64,000 bases of DNA from a virus. The stretch lies in IMG/VR virus record IMGVR_UViG_3300046170_000148, positions 1 through 64,000 of that record; one strand, 5' to 3'. This document shows, piece by piece, positions 32,301 through 41,297 of the stretch. The position numbers and the translations under genes were made by a program. The notes under the pieces are model-generated. The model searched no databases. It was not told the DNA's origin and was given only the letters and a program-made list of their open reading frames with translations. How positions within the stretch are numbered: the stretch's first letter is position 1; each line of letters starts with the position of its first letter.

Positions 32301-34518
32301 TATTTTTTACTGTTCCATCGGTTGAAATGACAATCTTATCTCTGCGTGGTTGGTAATATGTTACATCACCCTGAAAGATATCACCATTAGTAGGAACTTC
32401 ATTTACTCGTGCATCTGTTCCAGTAAATGTTCCAGCGGAATCAACCACTGAACGGAAATCAATTACATCACGCAGATTAAGTGAGGAACGAGGCCCAGTT
32501 GAAAACTCTGGAATACTCTCATAGTTAACCTGACCAGTATATGATGTGACATCAAAGAAGTCACCACCACCGTGGGTGAAGTGTTTGAACCTACAGAAAA
32601 TTGCACCCGATGGTGCAGAAGCGTTAGTTTCTAGAACCAATCGACCATTACCATAAAAGCCTGGACGTTGACCTTTATCTACAGTAAACAAATATGAGAG
32701 GTCTACACCGTCAGAGTCGGTTTGTTTGATTGATATTACATCGTAGATATCTGCTGCATGAAGGTCAACAAACTTGAGACCACTACCATCAGACTCGACT
32801 CCAGTGTTATTGTAAGTCGTTTCGACAAGTGTTTTCTGACGAGAAGATGCCTGCGCTTTATTAACCTTCGCATAGATTGTAACTGCTTGACTAGTAGGAA
32901 GATTCGTGATTTCGGCTGATAGTAAGTTCGGCGGTGTTATTGTGATAGTCGCGCCAGTAACAACCGCGCCAGTATCGTCTCTTGTTACAATCCACTGATT
33001 TTTATTTACAAGTTTCTCACCAGCCGCGTTAACAGAAATAGTAACACTACCTGAACCATTTGATGTATCAGTAAACTGTCTCTGAACCTCAAAGTCAACA
33101 TCAGTAATGTCAGACGGTCTTGCATTTGGTAATGGGTAAATTAAATTGGTTAAGTCACCTTCTTTAATAACAGCCTGTCCATTCTCAAGGAGTGGGTTGA
33201 TGCAATCAGTTGAATCTGTTCCGACAGACCTTACTTGACGAAGTGCTGAACCACTATTCATTTTGATATCATACAGATATACACGATGCTGTGAACCATC
33301 TTCTTCTACATAACGAACCTTTGCAGTCCCGATGGTAGAAGTAGAAACACCGTGGTCGGCACCATCTTTAAGATTGACAACCTCTTGAGTGTTTATATTC
33401 AATCCACCCAAAGATGTAGCACTGTCTGTAATGAAATACTGACCATAAGAGATACCAGTAACTTCGTTGGTGAATGTTTCTGTTGTTCTTGGTTTGGCGA
33501 TTGTCAGTTTAGTAGGAACTTCCGATGCACCACGGTAACCGTTAATATATGCGATACCATCAGATACAGATGCAATCAGGTTTGTTCCTGAGTCGGTGAA
33601 GTCTACAGTGAAAGGACTTACGATATAGTTGCCTGACTCTTCACGAGTTCTCTCTGCAAGGACTTCATTGATTTTGTTATAATCTTCTGTTCCCGATACT
33701 TGGTCAAGGATTTGACCGTCAACAATATCACAGTAGTAGACAAAGTTTTCGTCAGCAGCAAGTGCATCTTCTGTTGTCAGAGTAAGTGTGATACGATAAC
33801 GGTCAGCGCCAGGCGAAGACAGGTTCGGTGTCGCACCCTGATTATCATACAATGCAGTATCATCAGCAACAGTAACGATATCTTCGGTGATTTTGAAACC
33901 AATGACTTTACTTGGATTTCTATCATACTTGGAAAGAATGAGTTCCTGTGGTTTGACAAATACAAAGTGGCCACGAACAAAGAAGTCACCCGCAGCACTA
34001 GAAATTTTAGAACCACGACCTACCGCAGGAGCAGCAGACTGAACAGTCAGTGTGTCTGACCCGTTGTTGATGTCCTCACCCGCAGACATACGGATTGGGT
34101 TCGCACTTGATGTGCCTGAAGATGTATCAGTATATTGAACATATAGAGTTGCAGGGTCAGAACCTTCTGCCGCAACAACCTGAAGAACTCTTGCTTTGAC
34201 ACCAGATGTCTGTCCAGTAAACTCTGTTCCAACCAGTGTGGTTGTGTCGGTAGGAAGAGTATTACTAGATGTATTCAGTTTGATGAATTCATAGTTATTG
34301 TTGATTGTCGGCCCGCCTGGATTTACAGAAGCACCATCTTTGAAGATGTTGCGACCAAATCTTCCAATCTCCTCTTGGATGATAGTCTGCATCTGTGTAA
34401 GTTCGCGAGCCTGCAAGGCACGACCACTATTGAAAAGGACGCGATGATAGTTATCACTATCAGTGAAATCGTCTTTGTAGGTCGTGGAGAATGAGTTCTC
34501 TGTAAATGTGTTAGCCAT
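29371..34518 (-). CDS. Large tail/baseplate structural protein with DUF4815-type N-terminus
   Basis: 1715 residues starting MANTFTENSFSTTYKDDF, with the DUF4815 signature VLFNSGRALQARELTQMQTI and RFGRNIFKDGASVNPGG (residues ~28-70). The middle contains a large Arg/Trp-rich region (RRGFNQWRWTPFWRAP) and FMRSRKIMFRAEGMRPNTRY, common to big T4-like marine tail proteins. It lies directly after gp8 and before the fibres, where T4 has its gp9-gp12 baseplate-periphery and fibre genes. Likely a baseplate-to-fibre connector; the DUF assignment is from memory of the family signature. Confidence 0.75.
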   Translation of the reverse strand: MANTFTENSFSTTYKDDFTDSDNYHRVLFNSGRALQARELTQMQTIIQEEIGRFGRNIFKDGASVNPGGPTINNNYEFIKLNTSSNTLPTDTTTLVGTEFTGQTSGVKARVLQVVAAEGSDPATLYVQYTDTSSGTSSANPIRMSAGEDINNGSDTLTVQSAAPAVGRGSKISSAAGDFFVRGHFVFVKPQELILSKYDRNPSKVIGFKITEDIVTVADDTALYDNQGATPNLSSPGADRYRITLTLTTEDALAADENFVYYCDIVDGQILDQVSGTEDYNKINEVLAERTREESGNYIVSPFTVDFTDSGTNLIASVSDGIAYINGYRGASEVPTKLTIAKPRTTETFTNEVTGISYGQYFITDSATSLGGLNINTQEVVNLKDGADHGVSTSTIGTAKVRYVEEDGSQHRVYLYDIKMNSGSALRQVRSVGTDSTDCINPLLENGQAVIKEGDLTNLIYPLPNARPSDITDVDFEVQRQFTDTSNGSGSVTISVNAAGEKLVNKNQWIVTRDDTGAVVTGATITITPPNLLSAEITNLPTSQAVTIYAKVNKAQASSRQKTLVETTYNNTGVESDGSGLKFVDLHAADIYDVISIKQTDSDGVDLSYLFTVDKGQRPGFYGNGRLVLETNASAPSGAIFCRFKHFTHGGGDFFDVTSYTGQVNYESIPEFSTGPRSSLNLRDVIDFRSVVDSAGTFTGTDARVNEVPTNGDIFQGDVTYYQPRRDKIVISTDGTVKNITGEAGFDAQFPDTPENTLGLFLLEHNAYGLSDSDVNTTPLEAKRFTMADINNLEKRVDKLEEVTSLSLLEVDTSSLLVLDSAGNPRSKSGFFVDNFADRSFTDTENEEQRAAIDPSLGVLSCQTDDNNIALVYDHSKSNNTILKGDNVYLNYTESVAISQTTISGFENVNPFAVITGEGSVTLSPASDEWVQTKYIPANVINRTAEEDLGTINQGRLRAGTARRRGFNQWRWTPFWRAPIFGFGIFRGFNLFGGWSGVSTWNSNGVRRTGTRRLSRRWQQTTFEQRVVVGTRTVRKVTGDRTVSLTFLPFMRSRKIMFRAEGMRPNTRYFPFFDGRDVSAYCREETFSRYASGSSLSYGNRYRNSSAHPQGSTDLESNSDGVIEGSFFLPSKTDFRFRGGTREFKLLDVSVNNDANALSRAAANYISQGTLDTRQQTITSTRITQVRRRRWTEVTRRDPLAQTFRVTKPSGMFVTKVDVFFKAKDSKIPVEMQIRPVVNGQPSATDIISNAIKFLTPSEVSLAGSQTQAAAIAAPTTFEFDEPVFLNPNTEYAIVLLAESKDYEAYVAETYAFELGSTEKRVNRQPSLGSLFKSQNGSTWTPDQTKDLAFKIYQADFNTAGGYAVFENADVPDEILEDNPFFTDSGDATVTMLFPNHGYSDTDTINITGLDSATRYNGILGSSIMGEKPVAAVDGFGLRFEADSVSTSAGRFGGSEIVVDQQLNFDVAIPNFSTILPDDTTLSYGVKFTTGSSLAGSETRYQKDPNYSGDIQIGDENLFPRPRLIAKAANESGVTQLNGERSVTFKVDLGTSRSDVSPMIDAQRTSLTTTTNLIDRQASSSATGFNVPLSYAPETDAVGGSSLSKHHTSVQTLEEDAVGLKVILSAIRPSGAELELYYRVANDGDSIFDVDWTLQSSETTIAPDENNFREYRYLIGGDGGDVNSFTQYQLKLVFTTSNQSKPPVVKDLRGIALAV

Positions 34519-34528
34519 GAATCAAACC

Positions 34529-35887
34529 TTAAATTTGAATTACAATTTTAATATCTTCGGTCTGGTCACTTGCACGAGTGACCGCCGCTCGGTTATCAAT
34601 ATATAGGACATCGCCAGTAGACGTTGTTACTTCAGGTGTAACATATGGTGCAAATGACGCATTAAGTGTTCCCGCACCAGAACCGTCTGTTTCTGTTACC
34701 GCTTCACCCGAATCAAAGTTAGTGAAACCAGTTACATCGGTCTGGTGATACCAGACATTAGATGAGTCAACTTTATCAATCAACGCTTTTGCGCCAGAAG
34801 TTGAACCGACAATTGTGTTGTCAGCGGTAAATCCTGTTGTCACCGCAGAGAAAATAAGTTTCTTCAATGCAATACCTGTTGATGCAGTGAACAAATCTGA
34901 ACCCGCACTGTCTTTAATATTTTTGATAAGACCAACTTGACGGAAGTCATTACCTACAATAAAGTCATCGTTCTCTGTTCCGTCTGGTTTTACTGTGAAC
35001 ATGACACCATTTGCACGAAGGTCATTTCTTGGGTCAGCCCCTAAACCACCTTCTTCAGAAAATATAGGACGAATCACTGCTGGTTTGGTCGGTGTGCCAC
35101 CACCACTTACCGTGATAATCGCATTAGTGTAACCTGAACCAAACATCAATGTGCCTGAACTGTCGAGGACTTCAGCAGTAACAACAGCACTACCAGAAAT
35201 CGATGCGGATGCTTTTGCGTTTGTTCCATTACCAACAATTGTCAATGTTGGGTTTGATGTATATCCAGAACCACCCGAATCAACTGCATAGCCTATAATT
35301 TGACCACTAGTTGCAGCGTTCTGAACAGCCAACTGTTCAACATCAGAAGCAGCGGATGAGGAGTCAGTAGTCCCTTGAAGTTTGATAGGTAGGAAGTTAG
35401 CAGCGATATATTTCGTTGCATCACCCGCACTGATAGAATACAAGAACTTCCAGATGTAACCATCCGCAGTTGAGAATGGTGCGCCTGTTGTATTACCTGA
35501 TGGTTGGATAGTCGATACTACCGCATTACCAGCAGCGTCTTTAGATTGTTGTATACAAACATATACTTGGTTCTCGTCATTCATGACATAGTATGTTTGT
35601 GTGGGATAACCAACCTGTTTATCATCATAGGCAGAATAGACAGCACCCGAAGACCAGTTGTAGCGAGGCACAACGAAGGTCGAGTCAATAACTTTCTTCA
35701 CTGACTGAAGACCATTGCGGAGACCTCTCTCTTCCCATTGAGCGTTAATTGTTGTTCGCGCAGTGTCAGAGTCATTCCAGTCTTCGGAACGACCAATACC
35801 AATGTAATAGTTGTTCGACGAATCTGCGAAATCAGTCAGAAGAGACTGAATAACTTGTTTTTTTAGTGTATTAGTAATAACTGCCAT
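34529..35887 (-). CDS. gp8: Baseplate wedge protein gp8
   Basis: 452 residues, longer than T4 gp8 (334). Several T4 gp8 landmarks are visible in order: YIGIGRSEDWNDSD (T4 has FGRSEPW), FVVPRYNWSSG (T4 VIPRRDW), DGYIWKFLYSIS (T4 DGYVWEYLFEI) and the C-terminal DVLYIDNRAAVTRASDQTED (T4 MIYMENRPPI...DQTEE). The insertion between residues ~190 and 330 is Gly/Ser-rich. A gp8 dimer is part of each baseplate wedge. It lies between gp6-side genes and the DUF4815-type protein. Confidence 0.9.
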   Translation of the reverse strand: MAVITNTLKKQVIQSLLTDFADSSNNYYIGIGRSEDWNDSDTARTTINAQWEERGLRNGLQSVKKVIDSTFVVPRYNWSSGAVYSAYDDKQVGYPTQTYYVMNDENQVYVCIQQSKDAAGNAVVSTIQPSGNTTGAPFSTADGYIWKFLYSISAGDATKYIAANFLPIKLQGTTDSSSAASDVEQLAVQNAATSGQIIGYAVDSGGSGYTSNPTLTIVGNGTNAKASASISGSAVVTAEVLDSSGTLMFGSGYTNAIITVSGGGTPTKPAVIRPIFSEEGGLGADPRNDLRANGVMFTVKPDGTENDDFIVGNDFRQVGLIKNIKDSAGSDLFTASTGIALKKLIFSAVTTGFTADNTIVGSTSGAKALIDKVDSSNVWYHQTDVTGFTNFDSGEAVTETDGSGAGTLNASFAPYVTPEVTTSTGDVLYIDNRAAVTRASDQTEDIKIVIQI

Positions 35888-35892
35888 TTTTA

Positions 35893-36936
35893 TTATCCTG
35901 TTGTAGTCCCATTATTGGCTACAATTACCCATTTATTTACTGAGGTGTTCCAAATCAACTGGCAACCATCACCTTCATCAAAGGCAATAAAACCATCACC
36001 AGAGTCTACACCCAAAATATTTGATGACCCACCCGATGGCGTAAGTCTTGCCTCACCCGCACCCACATTAATGAATGAATGAAACTCACCTTGTGCCGTT
36101 CCAGCAGCAATAGTTGGTGAGATAGGCGAACCAGAGTTGAATACCGTGAGAGGTTCGTTTAGATTTACTGCCGTGTCTGTTGCCACATCAGTTGATTTTT
36201 CTAGAATTAGTTTACTCTCGAAACTTACACCACCTGTTCCTTTACCTGTAATCTCAAGTGTAATATTTGTATCATCACCCGTTGCAGCGATAGAAGGATT
36301 GTTACCAGTCGCAGCCGTGGTAATACCGATATGATTGACTGCACTTGAAACATTGGTGAATGTAATATACTCATTAGACGAACTATCAAGTAGGAGAGAA
36401 CCATTTGCAAGACCCGTCAGGTTTGCATTACTTACAGTCAAACCATCAATAGTTTTATTCGTAAGCGTCTGTGCGTGGTTCGCGAACACAAAAGTATCAT
36501 CACCTGTCAGAAGTGGTAATGTTACGTTTCGGTCTGCGGCAAGTTCACTCACAGCAAATACATATTGATGGTCTGCACTTGTATCATTGATTTGTGGTGT
36601 CGTAATAACAGGACTTGTCAGGGTCTTGTTGGTCAGTGTTTGGGTTGTTGTTGTCAAAACAAAGTTGTCGCCAGTCGTGCCAGCAACGGGGATGTTTAAA
36701 ATCACATCCGCAGACGGGTCACCGTCCAGTTTTAATTTTACTTCAAAATCATTGGCGGTTGCACCCTCAAACAGGATACCGTCTGAGTCAAAAGATACCT
36801 GACTCGTTCCCGAATCACCACCAACGATAGTATAGAGTTCCGTGAAGTTTTCATTAATCTTCTGGGCAGCAGTGCGGAGGGTATCACCCGTCCCGTCATT
36901 TGCTGCTGTGCCTCTATTAATAATCTGTTTTGTCAT
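35893..36936 (-). CDS. Putative short fibre/structural protein
   Basis: 347 residues starting MTKQIINRGTAANDGTGDTL and RTAAQKINENFTELYTIVGG, an N-terminal attachment motif widespread in marine phage fibre-like proteins. The body repeats TNKTLTSPVITTPQIND / LTNKTIDGLTVSNANLTG-like fibre units, and the end is VNKWVIVANNGTTTG. A late promoter lies 24 nt before the start. It is 5 nt upstream of gp8. Exact role (fibre, whisker or baseplate decoration) is not clear. Confidence 0.6.
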   Translation of the reverse strand: MTKQIINRGTAANDGTGDTLRTAAQKINENFTELYTIVGGDSGTSQVSFDSDGILFEGATANDFEVKLKLDGDPSADVILNIPVAGTTGDNFVLTTTTQTLTNKTLTSPVITTPQINDTSADHQYVFAVSELAADRNVTLPLLTGDDTFVFANHAQTLTNKTIDGLTVSNANLTGLANGSLLLDSSSNEYITFTNVSSAVNHIGITTAATGNNPSIAATGDDTNITLEITGKGTGGVSFESKLILEKSTDVATDTAVNLNEPLTVFNSGSPISPTIAAGTAQGEFHSFINVGAGEARLTPSGGSSNILGVDSGDGFIAFDEGDGCQLIWNTSVNKWVIVANNGTTTG

Positions 36937-36959
36937 TTCTAAACCCTAAATGTTTCTTC

Positions 36960-36967
36960 TATTTATA
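36960..36967 (-). promoter_or_regulatory. T4-type late promoter
   Basis: TATAAATA on the minus strand, 23 nt before the ATG at 36936, in the only gap between gp6-side and gp8-side genes. Confidence 0.65.
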
Positions 36968-36975
36968 AGACTTTA

Positions 36976-38415
36976 TCAATCAAGATGACCAAGATTTAAC
37001 AAATATTGGTCGGAATCACTACTGTAGAAGACATGTCTGTCTTGGTCGAATGTCTCGAAAGTAAAGTCGTTTGACATATCCATACCGTCAGCCAACCATT
37101 CGTTAACCTCAGTTACTGCATTTACATACACACCAGTCTGGTTAGTATCGTATTCATCCACCAAATCTTCAAAAGTGTAACCACTATTAGAAGAGATAAT
37201 ATTGGAAAGGGTAAATTCATAAACTGAATCTGAATCTATATATCTACCTGTTGTAGAACCCTTTGTGATAGTTGCAATTATTTTAGGTGGTTCAGCGTTT
37301 AACGAACCAAGTTCTATAGTGCCATCAGTTAGGGATGTGCCATTTGTGATAGTGGCATTGCCGACAAATCTTGCAAATGTGTCGTTGATATCAGATGGTA
37401 TTCTGAATACTAAGTTACCACTACCATCAGGGTTCACACTGTCGGATATGATAGTTACGGCTGAATTATTATTTCTTAGTGTATTGCTTTCTGACCGATT
37501 ATAACTAACCACTCCAAGTGGGGCCAATGTAGATGTATCAGAGTCATCCATAGTTGGTGAGGTTGCAACTTGAGTCTCACGGATGTCATTATACTGTGCT
37601 TGAATTTTAGAGATTTGGAATGTTGTGAAATCTTCCAGTCTAATCTCTGGATTAATTCTACTTAGGATACCAGCAGAGTCGGTGTTAAAGTCATCAACCA
37701 ATGCACTCAAGTCTGTCGTAGGTGTATCCCCAAACGATGCTTCAGAGTGAACGGCGATTGGTGGAGGTGGTGTAACCACAACATTTGGTGCGGTGATAGT
37801 ATCTGTTACATCACTAATAATCTGCACTTCCGAACCAATGAACATACCGGCTGGGTGAACGAACAACTTGTATGGTTCTCTCCACTCGTTAAATGAAATA
37901 TCTGACTTAATCAAAATAGCAAACTTCTGATACAATTTATTATCGGTCAGAAACTTTCTGGAGTCAAATCCAATCTGAGAACTAGCTTCACCGACATTAA
38001 AGACTTGTTCTTTGGTGTAGATAATATCTGGGTCAATCGAAAAGAATGTTCTAAAGAACTGTTGAATCGAAAACTTCGTTCCCTTTGAACGATACAATGT
38101 ATTAGAATATTTCGCCGCAGCACGTTTGTCTGAGAACCCTTCAAAGTATGATTGACCCAACAGAAGTTCGTCCTCGATATAAGAAAGAAGTTCTATGTCA
38201 GTCTGTGTGATGTCCCTGCTATAGAACAGGTCGTTAATCAACTTGGTAGGAGATGACTCATCATCTTCGTAGTGATAATACTCATCAAGGAGTGTGATAA
38301 GTTTTGGATACTCTGTGCGAAAGAACTCAGGCAAAACCTTTTCAATAGCACTTTCAGGAAAAGTAAGCTCTCTCCTGTTCAGGTCTGTCAGAGTATCGTC
38401 TTGCTTATGTCCCAT
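36976..38415 (-). CDS. Baseplate/tail structural protein downstream of gp6
   Basis: 479 residues starting MGHKQDDTLTDLNRRELTFP, with EKVLPEFFRTEYPKLITLLD and AAAKYSNTLYRSKGTKFSIQ (residues ~24-125), an N-terminal domain that recurs in large marine T4-like baseplate proteins at the gp7 position. It overlaps gp6 by 1 nt. T4 gp7 is 1032 residues, so this would be a much reduced counterpart; identity with gp7 is an inference from location only. Confidence 0.55.
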   Translation of the reverse strand: MGHKQDDTLTDLNRRELTFPESAIEKVLPEFFRTEYPKLITLLDEYYHYEDDESSPTKLINDLFYSRDITQTDIELLSYIEDELLLGQSYFEGFSDKRAAAKYSNTLYRSKGTKFSIQQFFRTFFSIDPDIIYTKEQVFNVGEASSQIGFDSRKFLTDNKLYQKFAILIKSDISFNEWREPYKLFVHPAGMFIGSEVQIISDVTDTITAPNVVVTPPPPIAVHSEASFGDTPTTDLSALVDDFNTDSAGILSRINPEIRLEDFTTFQISKIQAQYNDIRETQVATSPTMDDSDTSTLAPLGVVSYNRSESNTLRNNNSAVTIISDSVNPDGSGNLVFRIPSDINDTFARFVGNATITNGTSLTDGTIELGSLNAEPPKIIATITKGSTTGRYIDSDSVYEFTLSNIISSNSGYTFEDLVDEYDTNQTGVYVNAVTEVNEWLADGMDMSNDFTFETFDQDRHVFYSSDSDQYLLNLGHLD

Positions 38416-40241
38416 TAGTTTGTGACTCCAGGCTCAACATCTACGATACGAACAAAGGAGCGAGACTCATCATTTTCAATGACATCTTGTCTAAATGGTG
38501 TTAACACACTCTGGTTGGCGGGTGTTGCGCTGAGTTTGACGAACAGACTAGAACCAGCCACCTCATCAACTTGAAGACCGACAATTCTTACTGTGTCTCC
38601 AGTATAGTCACCAACATTATCTATAATGATTTCTGTGTCATCGAGGTTGAAGACTTCAAGTTTGTTAGAACCTAATTTGTTTCTTAAAATACAGTTTTTG
38701 TTTCTGAACTTAAATCCAGTTGATTGAATAATATATTCGGAATCATCTGGTGAAGCGAGGGCGGCCGCATAACGTAGAGTATGCGCTTGAACCGCAGTGA
38801 GGGTCGGTGTAAATCTGCGTTGCATCTTAACATTCATACGAGATGAAAGAATCGCAGGACTGTTTGCATCAATCAATGTCAACAGATTTGAACGTCTGAA
38901 TGACTGGTCAAACTTACCTGTGCTAGTGCTAAAGTAATCACGCACTACAGTTTTGATATTATCTGTGACCGTGTTTCGTGAGAGTGTGGTCAAGTTCTGA
39001 TTGAACTGGAAAAATACTTCTGTCTCAATAAAGGTCTTGATAGGGTCAGAGAACTTCAGATTAAATGATGCAACAGATAGTTGTTCCGAGAGGTCAACGA
39101 TTGCCTGTTTGGTAGACGCTTCAGTTGCAACACCAACATCGTCATTGAACAATACAGACATAAAGATTGTTCCAAACTCTGGTTCAAGTGCCTCTTCCCC
39201 ACCAAACGATTTAATGTCTTTGATGAGTGTCGAGAAGTTTTTGAGAACCAACGCAGAGTAATCCACAGCCGTGACCATTCTGTTCTGTGACGCATACTGG
39301 AATGGGGCATTCTGACGAATTGACTCAACTGTCTCTTTGTCTCCACCACCTACAGCTTTTGCAACTGTTGATACGGTAACATCATATCCTGTTCCATCGA
39401 TAGTTACTTGACTCTGTGGTTCAAAGATTTTAGCGGTATCTGCATCAGAACCGTTCACTGCCAGATAATCAATAGTGATTTTACTACCTTCGACAGGAGC
39501 AGTTCCCAGTGTCGCACCGTTACCAAAGGACAACTCAAACAATCCGTTTGGAGTTTCTTTCAAAATATACAGTGTTGAGTTGGCGTTGATTGTTGTTGCT
39601 TCTGACAAATTCTTATATGTTATAAAACTGGCGGACGAAGGTGACTCGTATACACGAACCACCGCAGTCTCGATATCAAGGAGTTCGTCAGGAATTACAT
39701 ATACAGCATTCTCTTCCGACTTACTTGCGAGGAATGTTTTCACTCTTGAAGTTCCTTCAAAGATATCGATGTCTTCCGAACCCGTCGAGGTTTTGAGTTC
39801 ATAGATACCCGCGCCATCGTCTGTCGCAGAGAGGTCTACTTGTGTTTGGAAAACATAGTCTGTATCATCAACTGTTGCATTGAACTTGAAACCAGACGCG
39901 ATTTGGATTATGGTTGGGCGACCAGATACACCACTCAGGTTCATTGACAAATTCACGATGGCCTTCGAAGATGTCTTGGAGTCTGGAATGTAACCGATAC
40001 CCTCTGCAAGGGAGACAAGAGAACTACGCAGTTGGGCAGTTCCTAGAAATGATTCATTCAACGCAAAGTTTGCGGTCAGTGCATTGTAATGTGTATTGTA
40101 TGCGAGAACATCTAGGATATTCGAAAGACCCGAGGCCTCGAAGTTATAGTCAGCAAACTCAGGTTTATCGGCAAGAAATGTTTTTAGATTATTCTTGATT
40201 GCCGTAAAATCTAGTGCTGTTGATTTTATTGTTGTTGCCAT
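38415..40241 (-). CDS. gp6: Baseplate wedge protein gp6
   Basis: 608 residues (T4 gp6: 660) with the family N-terminus DFTAIKNNLKTFLADKPEF and LDVLAYNTHYNALTANFALNE (residues ~11-70), then SSLVSLAEGIGYIPDSKTSS. The later part has the baseplate J/gp6 core including VTAVDYSALVLKNFSTLIKD. gp6 forms the inner ring of the baseplate with gp25 and gp53. It starts 1 nt after the gp25 stop, as in T4-type clusters. Confidence 0.95.
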   Translation of the reverse strand: MATTIKSTALDFTAIKNNLKTFLADKPEFADYNFEASGLSNILDVLAYNTHYNALTANFALNESFLGTAQLRSSLVSLAEGIGYIPDSKTSSKAIVNLSMNLSGVSGRPTIIQIASGFKFNATVDDTDYVFQTQVDLSATDDGAGIYELKTSTGSEDIDIFEGTSRVKTFLASKSEENAVYVIPDELLDIETAVVRVYESPSSASFITYKNLSEATTINANSTLYILKETPNGLFELSFGNGATLGTAPVEGSKITIDYLAVNGSDADTAKIFEPQSQVTIDGTGYDVTVSTVAKAVGGGDKETVESIRQNAPFQYASQNRMVTAVDYSALVLKNFSTLIKDIKSFGGEEALEPEFGTIFMSVLFNDDVGVATEASTKQAIVDLSEQLSVASFNLKFSDPIKTFIETEVFFQFNQNLTTLSRNTVTDNIKTVVRDYFSTSTGKFDQSFRRSNLLTLIDANSPAILSSRMNVKMQRRFTPTLTAVQAHTLRYAAALASPDDSEYIIQSTGFKFRNKNCILRNKLGSNKLEVFNLDDTEIIIDNVGDYTGDTVRIVGLQVDEVAGSSLFVKLSATPANQSVLTPFRQDVIENDESRSFVRIVDVEPGVTN

Positions 40242-40242
40242 C

Positions 40243-40692
40243 TTATCTCAACCTTGAAAGTCTAGTTGTAAATTCAACTTGCTCTTCTGTGTTTACTACC
40301 TTAAATTTTACTGTGACATTGAGAGCATGATTATCTGGGTATAAATCTACCACGATATCCAAGACTTCTGCTCTTGGTTCATATGCCTCAATGTTGTCTA
40401 TAATATTCTCTCTCAGAATAGAAGACCCATCTCTATCCGCTAACTCAAAGAGTTGACCCCGTATGTCTCCACCGAAGAATGGGTCAAATGGTTTCTCAAG
40501 AAGGTTTGTCATGACGAGCGTCTTGATTGCTTGCTTTACCGCAGCCGCATCCTTCTTCTTAAAAATCTCTCCGCTTGTAGGTTTTGCCTGAAATGTCAGG
40601 TCAATATCGATATATTCCTTTACACGACTACTCGTCACCGATGTCGTGTTGAGGTCTGTATCTTCCTGTGCGAATGCTCTTCTAGTTGCCAT
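40243..40692 (-). CDS. gp25: Baseplate wedge protein gp25
   Basis: 149 residues (T4 gp25: 132) with the gp25/GPW-type core DIDLTFQAKPTSGEIFKKKD, KQAIKTLVMTNLLEKPFDP and FGGDIRGQLFEL. gp25 nucleates sheath assembly on the baseplate. The ATG lies 5 nt after a TATAAATA late promoter and has only a weak GAGA upstream, one of three such genes in the window. Confidence 0.95.
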   Translation of the reverse strand: MATRRAFAQEDTDLNTTSVTSSRVKEYIDIDLTFQAKPTSGEIFKKKDAAAVKQAIKTLVMTNLLEKPFDPFFGGDIRGQLFELADRDGSSILRENIIDNIEAYEPRAEVLDIVVDLYPDNHALNVTVKFKVVNTEEQVEFTTRLSRLR

Positions 40693-40697
40693 GTCTC

Positions 40698-40705
40698 TAT
40701 TTATA
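40698..40705 (-). promoter_or_regulatory. T4-type late promoter, 5 nt from gp25 ATG
   Basis: TATAAATA on the minus strand overlapping the stop codon region of the upstream gene (stop at 40701); GAGAC separates it from the ATG. Confidence 0.6.
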
Positions 40706-41297
40706 AGACTTTTTCACGGATTTCGATAAGTTCATCCAAACTCATCAAACTATTATTGAAATAAGTCTCTACTTTCTTACTAAATGATACATCGAAACTG
40801 GAGGGGACAGTCGGAAACTCTAATCCAATCTGACCAGTTAGACTTTCATCTGGATTATAATTGTCATAGTCCAAATACAAAGCACCAAAGTTGATATAAT
40901 CTTTCCAGTATTCTGCAACGTCAAAGGTCTTCTCGAAGTCAACCTTTCCGTCCTGACCAATGACTTGATAGTATACCAAACGACCATCTGACTTCTTCTT
41001 CATAGTCTCATCATTCAGGTCAGGTGTCTGTAGGTCATAGATGCCTTCAGATACAATCAGTCTCACATCGTTGAAGTGGGTTGTGTTACCGTTGATTGTT
41101 CTCATGGCCTCTGCCTGTAGATACAGGTTTCTCGCAATCTGTTTGCGTTCTGATACAGTTGCAACATGATTGAATGGTGTGCGGTCACCATACGCACCCA
41201 GAAACTTTGACATCGTAATGCCAGGCGCAAGGGTAGTCGCAGAGGTAATCTCCGACTGGAGTTCTGGATTGTAGGTTGGGTCAACTAGAATAATCAT
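40701..41297 (-). CDS. Conserved baseplate-region protein of unknown function
   Basis: 198 residues: MIILVDPTYNPELQSEITSA, MSKFLGAYGDRTPFNHVATV, then ARNLYLQAEAMRTINGNTTH and DVRLIVSEGIYDLQTPDLND. I recognise the overall pattern as a protein found between gp25 and the spike in marine T4-like phages but know no function. It overlaps the spike gene by 4 nt (ATGA), implying coupling with it; a spike-associated or wedge adaptor role is possible. Confidence 0.6.
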   Translation of the reverse strand: MIILVDPTYNPELQSEITSATTLAPGITMSKFLGAYGDRTPFNHVATVSERKQIARNLYLQAEAMRTINGNTTHFNDVRLIVSEGIYDLQTPDLNDETMKKKSDGRLVYYQVIGQDGKVDFEKTFDVAEYWKDYINFGALYLDYDNYNPDESLTGQIGLEFPTVPSSFDVSFSKKVETYFNNSLMSLDELIEIREKVL

